DNA of 36,342 bases from Zygnema cylindricum (Eukaryota > Streptophyta > Zygnematophyceae > Zygnematales > Zygnemataceae): the NCBI GenBank assembly GCA_037447655.1, contig JBBHKE010000294.1:285748-322089 (forward strand), read 5' to 3'. Positions 1 to 12,900 of the stretch are shown one piece after another. The notes beneath the pieces are model-generated. The model was not told the DNA's origin. It did no database searches and was given only the letters and a program-made list of their open reading frames with translations. Each line of letters opens with the position of its first letter. Position 1 is the stretch's first letter. Both the position numbers and the translations under genes were made by a program.

Positions 1-959
1 TAACAGTTTAAAGTGGAAAAATTTTTTTGGTAAGTATTAATAGCATCTGTTGAATGTTTATTTTGTGGTTTTTTGAAATCTTTGGGGTTTTTGGGATTTT
101 TTAGGGAACCTTTTGGGGGTTTTTTAAGATCAATTCGACCCGATTTCATTATAAGACGTTAAAACAAAAGAAAAAAAAACGACTAGTTTCTCCTCTGTCA
201 CATTTTCACCCTCCTCCAAACAAAGAAAATAAGTCAGAAGGATTTTTTTTTCTCTAAATGAGTTTCGAAATTGATCTTTGATCAGCAAAAAAAAAGAAAA
301 CAAAATTGCAGAATATTACTTTAGCCCAGCTTAACTAGAATTTTTTGGGGGTTTTCCAAGGGATTTTTTAGGGTTTTTGGGGTTTCTAAAGTTTTTTGGT
401 GTTTTATTCGTAAGGTGTCTACGATAATTATGAATGGTTTTTTTAAAAAGGTGAAATTTGACAATTTTAATTTATAGAACCAAACATAATTTAGTGTGGA
501 AAGGCACTAAATCTCAAACAACCTTTATCAGTGTCGGTTAGTGACAATAAGAAAAGTAAATCGCGCGTGATAAAACACAGAAAGAATCCCAAAAAATATC
601 CAAATAGAATAGTTCTTCAATTAAAAATGTGCAGCAAATTTCGATCTAAATATAATACAAGTGGAATGTGCTAACCCAGAATACAAAACCCAAAATAAGA
701 AATAAATCGCTTTTGGATAAAAGTGAAATCAACCTCTAATGAAATCAAAAACCTAACTAAATTGTCGCTTCGATAAATGTGTAAAAACCTAAAAAACCGT
801 AAAAAACCCTATTAATTAGAAACAAACTTTTCTTTTTGACAAATACTAGCTGTAAAATAATAACCCTCTTCTCCCCCTCCCCCTCCCCCTCCCCCCCCCC
901 CTCCCTCCCTCCCCCTCCCTCTCCCTCCCTCAAAAAACTATATTTGTCTCCCTCCTCAC
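1..959. other. Non-coding left edge, probably helicase intron
   Basis: AT-rich sequence with T runs and GGGTTTTTTGGG-like stretches. I see no conserved helicase exon on the minus strand and no other gene. Because the helicase is incomplete at exon 16 (donor at 960), this is most likely the next intron. Confidence 0.5.
871..931. repeat. CCCTCC-rich pyrimidine tract
   Basis: Runs of CCCCCTC and CCCT next to the exon 16 donor, G-rich on the sense strand. Low complexity. Confidence 0.8.
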
Positions 960-3900
960 CTGTCCTTTTGGCAATTGCCTTGAGTCCGGAGTCCTCCAGC
1001 AGGTCTTGGAATTGGCGCTGCAGCTTTGCCATCTCTATGAGGCGCTGCTCCTCCACTCCGTGCTTCTTGCACCATCTGGACAACAGAGAACAAGGAATAA
1101 AGGACTAGGAAAGACGAAGGAAAGTCGGAGGAAAGACGAAGGAAAGAAGAAGGAAAGACGAAGGAAAGACGAGGGAAAGACGAAGGAAAGACGAAGGAAA
1201 GACGAGGGAAAGCCGGAGGAAAGACGAAGGAAAGTCGAAGGAAAGATGAAAGAAGACGGAGGAAAACAGGTTTTGTATAATATATGTGGTGCGCAGTACT
1301 CAGGAATTTTGAATCTATATACATTTTTTGTTAAAAAAGCCATTCAAAAGACTGAAGTTCGGAAAAAGGTTCAATCCACTCTAAACACACTGAAATTCAA
1401 TATAGCATAGCTTCGTCAGCTTGTTTAGAACTTTCTTTATTTAGCTCTCACAATATGTCCCCGTCAAACAAAAATCTTTCTCTCCTTCAGACTTTCTAAT
1501 TTCTCTCCGTTTCTCTCGCCTTCCGACTGAGAATACAAAACAATTCTGAAACCAAAAAAGCAAAAAGAGTACGTGTTCTCAAAACGATTAAGAGCAAAAA
1601 AGCCAAGCGAAACCCTTGTTCACCTTCTCGATGAGTCTCGGCTCCCAAAATGTCGACCTCCTTTCAATTTGATCCACTCGTTAAAAAGTTCCATTAGGGA
1701 AAATGGGTCTCCGTGAGGCGAATGAAACTGTTTTCGATTTATTTTGATTGCCTCTCCCTCTTCTGTGTCAGGCAGTCGAACAAAGGGAGACTGGACACTC
1801 ATGGCCGCGGCCATAGTAACTATGGGACCACTCACATGAAAAAGGGAACCTAAGACCTGTTTTTCAAACCGAAAACAAAACCAAAAACATGTACAAAAAC
1901 CAAAACAGAAACAGAAACGGAAACGGAAACGGAAAAGAATCAAAAACAAAACAGAATCGCAGACAAAATCAAAAACAAGAACAAGAACAAGAACAAAAAC
2001 AAAAACCAAAATAGTTACAAAACCAAATCAGAAAACAAAACCGAATCGAAAACCAAAACAAAAACCAAGACAAAAACAAAAACAAACAAAAAAAAAAACA
2101 AAAACTTTTTAACAATTTAATGTTTTATCGTTTACGTGGGCGTTGAAAGCATACAAACCTTAAAAAGGTGAATTTTGAAAAAAAACACATGAAAAAGGGG
2201 ACCGACAACTGTGTTTAAAACTAAAAACAGGAAAAAAACAAAAACAAAAACATTCTAACGATAAAGTGTCTCTCCGAAAAAGTAAAACCTGTTTAAAAAC
2301 CATAAACAGATATACTTCAACCATAAAAAGCTGTCTTCCGAAGACAAATCACCGCCTTTTACGGAGACACTTATCATAAAACCTAAAAAAAAAAGGGAAA
2401 TTTAACAAGAGACATGTGAACAATTTACCATGATCTTCCCTATATGTACGTCCACCGGTAGACTTGCCAAAACCTTTCCCAAAGGAGTTAATTTTTCTCC
2501 TCTCCCGAAAGAACTGATGAGGAGAGCCTCGTGTTCACATAAATTAGAGATGGCTTTAGTCATCGCATTTTCAGGAGGAGGATCCAGAAACGCAAATGTT
2601 TTTGGATGGGCACCTAAAGCCTGCATGTGAAAAATCCCAAAATGTCGGCTTCCATATGCTCACTCTCTCTTTCCCTCCCCCCCCTTTCCCTCCCTCCCCC
2701 TCTCTCTCCCCCTCTTCCTCTCACTCTCCCTTCACCTCCCCCTCTCCCTCCCCCCCCCTCCTCCTTCCCCTCCCCTCTCTTTCCTGCCTGCCTCCCTCCC
2801 TCCCTCCCTCTCGTACCTACGTATCTTTCGTCCTCTCCCTCCCTCTCTCCCGACCTCTTTCTAGACACATTCCACTCAACCTGACTTGACCTCTGTCATT
2901 CACTCTCTCTGTACCACGCTCAGGAACTTTCCCTCCCCTTCTCCTCTTCTCCCTCTCTCCCCCTTTACCCCCCTCCGCCTATGCCTCTTCTTTGACGGAT
3001 TTGACTCATCAGGAGAAAAACATGAGGGCCCTTTTATCGAAAAACATCCTTTAAAAAACTCAAAACCATAAAATTGTTCTAAATTTTTGTGGACCTTACA
3101 ACTCTCAAAGCCTTAAAACTTTCGAACCATGAAACAAGTAAAACAAGTGAAAAAAGCATACGAAACAAGTAGAAAGAAACATATGAAACAAGTAAAAAGA
3201 ACATATTTACTGACTAAAAAGAACATACGAAACAAGTATAAAGAACATATGAAGCGAGAAAAAAAAAACATACAGAATAAGTAAAAATAACATAAAATTT
3301 GAAAACGAACCTTGATTTGAAGCACCACGGCCTCGAGAGAACTGCATTGAATTTCCGGAACAGCGAAATCTTTCATCTGCCCGAACTCTCAAATCAAAAC
3401 AAAAAGTTTTCGATATCATGGCAAGTACCAAAAACTTTCAAGCTTAGAAAAGCTTTCAATTTCCAGGAAGGTCCTGATGATCAGGAAAAAGATAAACCCT
3501 TTCAAAGAAACATCGACATAGTATTACCTAATGTAATGGATTCAAATTGAAAAAAACATAGAAACGATATGAAAATAATAAAAATATGAAACTATAAGTA
3601 CGATTGTAAGCCATAAAAAAGGTCCAAAAAGAAAGTGGAGCTCTACCACGGACAAACACCGAAACCAAGAGAACATAATTGTTTAAGAATAAACAGAATT
3701 AGAAAAACAGTTGGATACAATACTGCAGTAACATATAATACACGAAAATTACATACACAGATTAAAACTAGTCCAATATAATAATGCAGTAATATATAAT
3801 ACACATATGTTTAGACGCAGTCCGATATAATGATGCAGTAACATATAACATATGATACACACATATAATATATGCATATTAAACATAATCTGCTATAAAT

Positions 3901-6900
3901 ACCCAGTACTATATAATACGCAAATATTACATATGCATATTAAACACCTGTTGGAAAACTGCTTTGGAATAGAGTCGAAAAGCAAATCCGGGTCCCGTCC
4001 TTCCGCCACGACCGGCTCGCTGGTCAGCTGATGCCTGAAACCATCCTTTCTGTTAGAAGATCAGGCTTTGATAGAAATATTCTGCATTTGGAAAACTAGT
4101 GATGTTTTAGAATATCGGAATCTAGAATTGTAGACTGTCTCAGTATCTAGATTTCGATATTCAGTCTACTAGTTTGTCCAGTTCTGTTTGATCTGTCTTT
4201 TCTCTGCGTACCTCAGGTACAATCAGAATAGAATTCGGTCAAAGATCTGTTTATAAATCTTGACCGGATCCTTTGAGTGAAGGGTCAAGTAACCCTTCGA
4301 GTTAGGAAAGTTTCTTTAGTTTCCGAGAGGTCACTCTTGGATTATTTTCTCTTTCCTATTTAAAGCCTGTTTTTGTTTTTAGTTTTTATAAATTCCAAAA
4401 CTTATACTTCAGGCTACCTTTTTCTTCCACTCTACTTTCTGCTGCCATGACTTCTAATTTAATACTTTCCCTGTCTCTCCCCATTAGCCTCTCTTCTTTT
4501 CCCTCTTAGCGTCTGTATCTCTCCCTCTTAGAGCCTCCCTCCCTCTCCCCCTTTTAGCCCTTCCCTCCCTCCCTCCCTCCCTTCCTCCCTTCCTCCCTTC
4601 CTCCCTCCCTCCCTCCCTCCCTCTCTCCCTTGCACACAAACAGTTTTGCTCATACTCGGTCTCTCCATATCGCTTGCCTTACATCAACATGTAATCATCC
4701 TTAAAGAGTCCTTCAGTTGAACTAAATAACCTAATTAACTTAACAGCTAAAGTTATAAACTTATTATTAACAAATGACCATTTCTTTCTGCTGTTTGGTT
4801 ACATTGAAGAATGAAAATCCCTCGGCTGGTCTTGTATTAGAACGATGAATAACCTTTTATAGGGTTGTTGATTCATCAAAAGATGAATAGTTTTCCGTAT
4901 TCTTTGTCTTAAGATAAAAAAATTGTAAGCTTCAGTTCCAGAGTCTCTTAAAAACCCCAGAATTTAAAACAAAAAGGGGAAAGCTCTTTCAATTTACCTT
5001 ACTTATCCACCTCTCTTGAAGACTGGCCATTCCTTTCTCCACATCGTGTACCATTTCTTTTGCTCGTCCCGAATCGACCACAAACCGTACCCCGTCGATT
5101 GTGACAGATGTCTCCGCGATATTGGTCGAGAGGATCACTTTTCGAACTCCGGGAGGTGGAAGATCAAATACTTGATCCTAAGAGTGTATCCCAAAAGTAC
5201 CTTTTTTGTTCAAAGTTATAGCTTAATATAATAATAACAATAATAATAGTAATAAGAAAAGGGCATATTAATTGTCCAACTGGTATCTTTAACATGTTTG
5301 TAAACTTGCCAGCAAAGTTCACTCTGATTATGGTGAGTCGCATCATCATCATATATGATACTACATGTATGTATGATACTTGCAAACAATCTACTTATGG
5401 TGAGCGGCACCATTGGTATATATGCCAACCTGCCAACAAATTCAGCTCTAATTATGGTGAGCGGCATCATTATCACGTTTGTCTACCTTTGCTAAAGTCT
5501 AATCTAATCATGATTAGCAGCACAATTGTTATGCATGTCAACTTGTCAAATGGATTCCATTCTAATAATGTTGAGTGGCATCATTATCATCTATGTCAAC
5601 TTGCCATCAATGTCCAATCTATTACAGCGGGTTGGCAACCAAGTTCACTCTAATTATGGTGGGTGACACCATCATTATGTATATAAACTCGCCAACAAAT
5701 TCCACTCTAATTACGGTGAGTGGATTACCTGTTCCTCCACAGACAGAGTGCTATGCAAAACGAGGACAATCCAACGTTTCGTATGGGAGGCATAAGGGCG
5801 AAGAGCATCGGCCACAGTTGAGATTTCCTGCATGCCTGCATGTACCACCACATTCAGTTTATGTCGACCAATTCTGTACTACTGGAGTTTCTAGGATTAG
5901 GTTCCAAACATGCTCGTGATAAAATGTAAAATCTTGTTTTCCTAAATGCTGACGTACATATAAGGGATGCATGGATCTGATTTTTAGAAATATACTGTGT
6001 TTTTACGGGAATATACTGGTTACTGCAGTCTCGAGTCTTTTTTTTACACCATTTCTTTCGCATTAACTTTCCATGCCATTCCTCACCATTTCATTCTTCA
6101 CTCATTCCTTTTTTCCTCTCATCATAACGATGGATCCGGCAGGCAATACAAAAAAATTATTGGCCAAAATAAATTGAACATAAGAGTCTTTTAAGAGATT
6201 TCCAAATGAATCGCGACGTGAAATAAACACTCACCACTTAAAAATACAAGCATGTCTCCTCTTTCTTCGGCAGAAAACTGTTGGTCGATTCTCTCCAACA
6301 AACGAAGGTATGGGGCAGGATTTAAACGCTCCTGTCGACGTTGTCCCTCTCTCCCTCTCTTTTGAGTCGGAGCCTCTCTCTGGCTTTCATTTATAAGCAT
6401 CCCTTCTTCCTCTGGTGGAGGAATATATTCAATCCGTATAGGATACAAACGACCTGGAACCTGATTAACAAAAAACATTTAACATAGAAATCAACATTAA
6501 ATCGACTTTTGAGCTTAACATGCAAAACAGTAAATTTCTGCATAAAACTATTGCAATTATAACTATACTTCATCCCATTTCCTAGGCATATCATACCCAA
6601 AGTATCCCACCAATCCTAGAAACTTGCAGTATCGCAAATCAAATAGTTTTCTTTTAACAACAACTCTCCCATCTTCGATTCATATTTTCTCGACGATAAA
6701 CAATCACCAAAATATAAAACAACACCAGAAATTTAGGTTTTTCTCACCTCTTAAGGTCGGTGCTCCCTCGACAATGAGAAATATTGTTTCATATGTACTA
6801 AAACATCAAATAACACCGGATTTTTAGGGTTTCCTCACCTCTAGGGTTGGTGCTCCCCCAAAAAAAGAGGAATACTGTTTCACATTTATAGTGGCACTCA

Positions 6901-9900
6901 TAAGAACCACTTTCAAATCTGGGCGGTTCTCTACCACCTCCATGTCCCCAAACCCTAAACCACATTAATTGGGAGAGGGAGAGGGAGAGGGAGAAGGAAA
7001 GGGAGAGGGAGAGGGAGAAAGAAAGGGAGAGGTAGAGAGAGGAGTGGAGGGGGAGGGGGAGAGGGAGGGAGAGGGAGAGGGAGAGGGAGAGGGACAGGGA
7101 GAGAGAGAGGGGGGGAGGGGGAGGAAAGGCAAGGAGAGGAAGAGGAGAGTGGAATAAATCTGAATAGAGTTAATCCACCGCCAGACATCTTATACGGGAT
7201 TGTAAAAGTAGTCTGAAAAAAAAGTTTACTAATTGGGATACACTATAACACGGAAGGTTTTCGATAAACTTTAAATCAAATTCTCAATCTAATCTCAAAC
7301 ACATTTCTAATGTTGAGAGTCCGGAAATAACCACCTGTTTAAGAAGACCCAATAGCAAGTCGGTGGTAATATGTCTCTCATGTACTTCATCAATTCTGTT
7401 CCCCGAAAAAAATATCATGAACATATTCTCGGTTTTTTGAAAGGTAAAAATGTATCAAAGACCTGATAAATAAGCTACATTCAATTGAAACCTAGCCTCT
7501 TTGAAAAACGTCCAATAAACAAGAGTTAAAGACCTCGTCATACTGATTATCTAGTACCACTCACCAGATTTAGTGTGCTTTTTATTAAAAAGTTTTGACT
7601 GTTCTTACAATGGTAACCCACTCTTATAGAATAAGAGTGGTTTTTGTAACAAAGGTTTGACCGTGTTTACAATCGTAAATCCACTCTAATACTGTTTCAA
7701 TTTTCTAAAGCCACACTAACTCACTCACGGTTTGGACTCACCAAAAAACCTAGTTCTTTACAGGATAAGCCATTTAGTGGACTTCGCCGGTCTGCTATTT
7801 AAAATTTTAAGTTTTTTAAAATTAAGATTTTAAAATTAAGATTTAAGCCCAAGGAAAGGTCATCTGGCAACAAACATGATTACAGAATAGTCGGTCAAAA
7901 GAGGGTCCCTCAAAAGCTCCCGCAATAAAACTCCCTATACCCATTTTGAGACCCATAAAGCCAAGCTTAGCCAATTAATTCACTTCCATTCGAAACTTTT
8001 GAAGGATAGAATGGCAAAAGCTGATGAGGAGGGAGAGGATATTGAATGAGACGTCATGGTAACAGACAGAAATACAGAAAGTACAGACAGAATGGCAAAT
8101 GAAAACTGATTGCAAATAATATTAAAAACTGGTAACTTTTACAATGAAAACAAAAGGTTAAAATAGTAGCTAAAGGTGTCACGTAGTATAAGTCTGACAG
8201 ACTAATCTACAGCCTGTAGTGATCCCGAAGGGTCACATGGCTCTTCCAAGTGTGACGAAAGGGCAGGGTGACCTTTCGTAAGAAAAGATCTAGATCTAAA
8301 ATATCTAAAACTGAATCTAACTAAATCTAGGACAGAGGTACATAGGTTAAATGACGAGAATCAGAATACTAGACTGCGTTATCTAGTACTAAGTCATTTA
8401 GAACTAAGTTTGTAGCAAAGGAGAATTAGGAAGAATTTCAGAATTCCAACACCCCCCCGCTTTGCTAGAAACGGAGGCCGGCTGAGGAGCGGTGAGCCTC
8501 AAATTGAGGCCGGGGAAGAGCCTTGGTCAAAAAATCTGCCATTTGAAGATTAGTGGGACAGTGGTGGAAAATAACAGTGCCTGCAGCAATGGCGTCTCGG
8601 GTAAAGTGGTATTGAATGTCTATGTGCTTTGTCCGGCGGTGATGAATAGGATTATTCATTAGGGCAAGGGCCCCTTGAGAATCACAAAAGATAACGGTGG
8701 CAGAAGAAGGACAGAATTGTAAATTGAGGAGGAGGGAGCGAAGCCAGAGGGCCTCCTTGGTGGCATGAGTCGCAGACATGTACTCAGCTTCAGTGGAGGA
8801 GAGGGCAACAGTGGGTTGCTTCTTCGAAGCCCAAGATACAAGGGCACTGCCAAGGGAGAAACAGACGCCTGTGGTGCTGCGACGGGAATCCAGGTCTCCC
8901 CCCCAGTCGGCGTCGCAGTGGCCGACGAGAGCTGGAGGAGAGGAGCCGGTGAAGGTGAGCTTTAGAGACTTCGTTCCCTGAAGGTATCGGAGGACCCTTT
9001 TTGCTGCAAGAAGATGGTCAGAGGTGGGGTTTGACACAAACTGACTGAGTTGGCCAACAGCGACAGCGATGTCTGGACGGGTTCCAGTCATCGCATACAT
9101 GAGACTGCCAACTATAGACCTGTACTGGTCATGTATATCTCTGGGGACAGGCCCACCAGAGTTTTTAGAGAGCTTAACATTGGGATCTAGAGGGGTAGAG
9201 ATGGGAGAGCAATCTGCCATGGAAAATCTGGCTAGAACCTCTCCTATATACTTTTCCTGGGACAGATAGAGGGTCCTACTGGGACGATCCCGACCTACAA
9301 AGACTCCAAGACAGTATTCCACTTCCCCTAAGTCTGTCATGGAAAAGTGGGTGTTAAGCATTGTCTTGACAAGATGAATGAGGGAAAGAGAGGGGCCAGC
9401 AAGAAGGAGATCGTCGACATATATGACAAGAAGGACAAGTTTGTCGGATGCTCCCCGAATGAATAGACCAAAGTCTGCATCAAGTTTGGAGAAGCCTTCA
9501 CGGAGGAGGATTGCCTCCAGGTGCTTATTCCAAACCCTAGGAGCCTGCTTAAGGCCATAGAGGGATTTAAGGAGGTGACATACCAGATGTTCAGAACCCG
9601 GAGATACATATCCTTCCGGTTGCTGGAGGAAGATTTCTTCGGTGAGAGTGCCGTAGAGAAAGGCAGTCTGAACGTCCATGTGGTGGACGTGCCAATCATG
9701 GGCAGCTGCAAGGGAGAGGAGGATCCGAATGGATGTGAATTTCGCAACCGGGGCGTAAGTTTCGGTGAAGTCGACCCCCTCCTTTTGAAGAAAGCCCTTA
9801 GCTACAAAGCGAGCTTTAAACCTGTCAAGTGTGCCGTCGGATTTTGTTTTGACTCTGAAAACCCACTTGGAGCCAATAACTTTTCTGCCTGGGGGAAGTG

Positions 9901-12900
9901 AGGTAAGTCTCCAAGTGCCATTTCGGAGGAGGGATGAAAATTCAGAATCTGTGGCAGCTTTCCATTCAACGGCTTGAGGACCAGCCATGGCAGCAGAGAA
10001 TGTAAGAGGGACAGGAATTGTAGATATGGTGGCAGAGTTTGCAGTGCCATGGTGGAGGTTATGCTCCTGGAGGCGTACACTTCTTCGAGGGGCAAGTGCG
10101 GATGGAGGGATTTTATATGGGGTTTCGGTTTGAAGAATTGGAGAGAGAGAGTAGGGGTCAGAAATTGTACGAGTGAGAGGGGATGGTGTGGAAGGAGGGA
10201 GTAAACCCGATAGGGATCGTGTGAGAGTGGATGGAGGCAAGGAAAGTAGTTTGGGAGAGGTTAAAGGGAGGATGACAGAAATTGGATCGGAGGAGGTAGA
10301 GGCAATGGGGGAGAAATGTGGGGAGGGAGGAGATGTGGGAGGAGGCAAAGTGATAATGGCATCATGAAGTTTGAGAAGGAGTGGTGTTTCGTTGAAGGTG
10401 ACGTCCCGACTGAGGACGACTTGACGTTCTTTCGTCAACCAGATGCGGTAAGCCTTGGATTCTGTGCTGTAGCCGACCAAAATGCCGTTTTTGGCGCGGC
10501 TCTGCCATTTCCCTGCTGGTGTCAAGTTCTTGATCCACGCCTCACAGCCGAATATACGAAGGTGAGAGACATCCGGTTTAGTCGCGTGCCAGGCTTCGTA
10601 CGGAGTAACAGGAAGTACGGAGGTTGGACAACGATTCCTAATGTAGTTTGCCGTCGAGACAGATTCCGCCCAAAATGTGGTGGGCAGACCGGCGTAATGC
10701 AACATGGAACGTGCCATGTTGAGGAGAGTTCGATTATATCGTTCTGAAACCCCATTCTGTTGAGGAGTATGGGGGGTAGTTGATTGGTGAGATATTCCGT
10801 TAGCCGCAAGAAAAGAGGAAAATTCGTTGGAGAAGTATTCACCTCCGTTATCCGTACGGAGGGTTTTAATGCGACTGGATAATGAATTCTCAACGAGGGC
10901 TTTGAACTCAGTAAATTTCTGGAAGGTTTCAGATTTGCGGCGGAGGGGATAAAGGTAAGTGTATCGAGTGGCGTCATCGATGAAGGTCACAAAATAGAGA
11001 GCGCCAGTTGGACTAGGGGTAGACATAGGTCCACAGAGGTCAGAATGAACTAATTGGAGTGGAGTGTAGGTTTTTGAAGTACTAGAGGGAAATGAGGGTC
11101 TGGATAATTTTCCCTCAATACATCCGGAACAAAAAACTAACTTATTTTCAGTGAATGGTTCCAAGCCGGTGACAAGACCGTTTTGAAGCTGGTGGAGGCC
11201 AGATTGCGAAAGGTGGCCATATCTAAGATGCCACTTAGATAGAGTGGATGATGCTAGAGGAGTAGCAATATTGCATGATCCGACGGTGGAGAAGTGGCAT
11301 AGAGTGTAAATCGATCCGGTCTTGACACCAAGGCCAACTGTACGATCAGCCGTAGAAAAGAACTTGACGTTAGTTTTGGAGAATACAGCTGTAGCCCCTT
11401 GATGAAGGGCTGCACCGACAGAAAATAGATGCTTTTTAAGGCCAGGTACAAGGAGGACATGAGATAGTGTGATTGAAAGGTGTGGATCAAGAGTGCTGGG
11501 CGTGTGGATCTGACCAAAGTGAGTCGCCGTAAGTGCGGCATTGTTGCCAAGGAGGATCATCATTGGTGGACAGAGAGGAGAAATGGTGGTAAACCAATCC
11601 GAGCGGTAGGAGAGATGGTGAGATGCACCGGAATCCACTATCCAGGAGTTGGTAGAATCTGCAGAATCGAGTGAAGATGTTGTTTGTAACGCATATCCAA
11701 ACTCAGAGGACGGATGAACGTACGGATTAGTGGGAGTGGGATTTGGTAACTCTAAATTTGGTGAATGTTGACCATAGACGTACTGAGGGTACGGAGTGGA
11801 AGGTAACGGAAAATGGTCGGCAACATGTTGCTGGCCGTATAAGGTGGATTGGACGAAGGGATTTGTCTGCGCAAAAGTGGCGTTGACTGATGGTTGAATA
11901 GCATCAGCCGCTGATGCTTGACCGGAATAGATACTTCGCCCAGCATTTTGTCCTCGTCCAGCTGGCCGCCCATAATTTCCTTGACGATCGTGTTTGCGCT
12001 TGAGGATGGGACACGCATCAATAACGTGATCCGGTGCACGGCAATAACGGCAAGATGAGTTTTTTGCGTTGCGATTGGATGGAGGAAAGGTGGCCAGAGC
12101 CACTCCAGGGATCGGGGAAAAATTGTGCTTCGTTTCCTCGTGAACCAAACCAGCAGTTAAGGATGGGATGGTGACAGCTGTAGAAGAATTGTCGATTGAG
12201 GAAATAAATGCTGAATAGGACGCCGGAAGACCGCCCAAGATCGCAGAAATTATGTCTTCATCGGTGACAGCAGCTCCAACAGTTTTGAGTCGTCCAGCAA
12301 TAGATTTGATAGCGTTGACGTAGACTTGGATAGATTCTGCAGGATTTTTCTGAGCAGTGTTGAGCTGGCGTCGAAGAAGCAATTTGTTCGACCAGGATTT
12401 GTTCTCATATGCTGTGGACAGAAGTGTCCAAGCACCGTGAGCTGATGTGGCTTCACGAATGAGATCAAGTTGCGAGGGTTCAAGTGCGAGTACCAGCCTA
12501 GAGTGAGCCTCTTCATTACGAATGAGCCAGGCTGATTTAGCGGCGGTATCGGAAGGTTCCCCTTCGCTTCCGTTAATAACGGACCAAAGTTTTTCACGCC
12601 TGAAAAGGTGTTCAATCTGATATTTCCATCCGTAGAAATCCGTGCCATTGAATTTGGCAACGGTATTAGAACTAACGGGGAAGGCCCATAACCTATTGAA
12701 TGAGACGTCATGGTAACAGACAGAAATACAGAAAGTACAGACAGAATGGCAAATGAAAACTGATTGCAAATAATATTAAAAACTGGTAACTTTTACAATG
12801 AAAACAAAAGGTTAAAATAGTAACTAAAGGTGTCACGTAGTATAAGTCTGACAGACTAATCTACAGCCTGTAGTGATCCCGAAGGGTCACATGGCTCTTC

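Noticed and set aside
6939-6957. Extended exon 8 starting at the upstream gtttag acceptor
   Set aside because: It needs a 2-base phase that the exon 7 donor does not supply. The acceptor at 6937 gives the same spacing as animal DHX34. Not fully excluded.
12250-12711. A separate 153-codon gene starting at the ATG at 12711
   Set aside because: Apart from its first dozen codons it overlaps gag in another frame and has no family likeness; gag in the main frame is clearly the real coding sequence.
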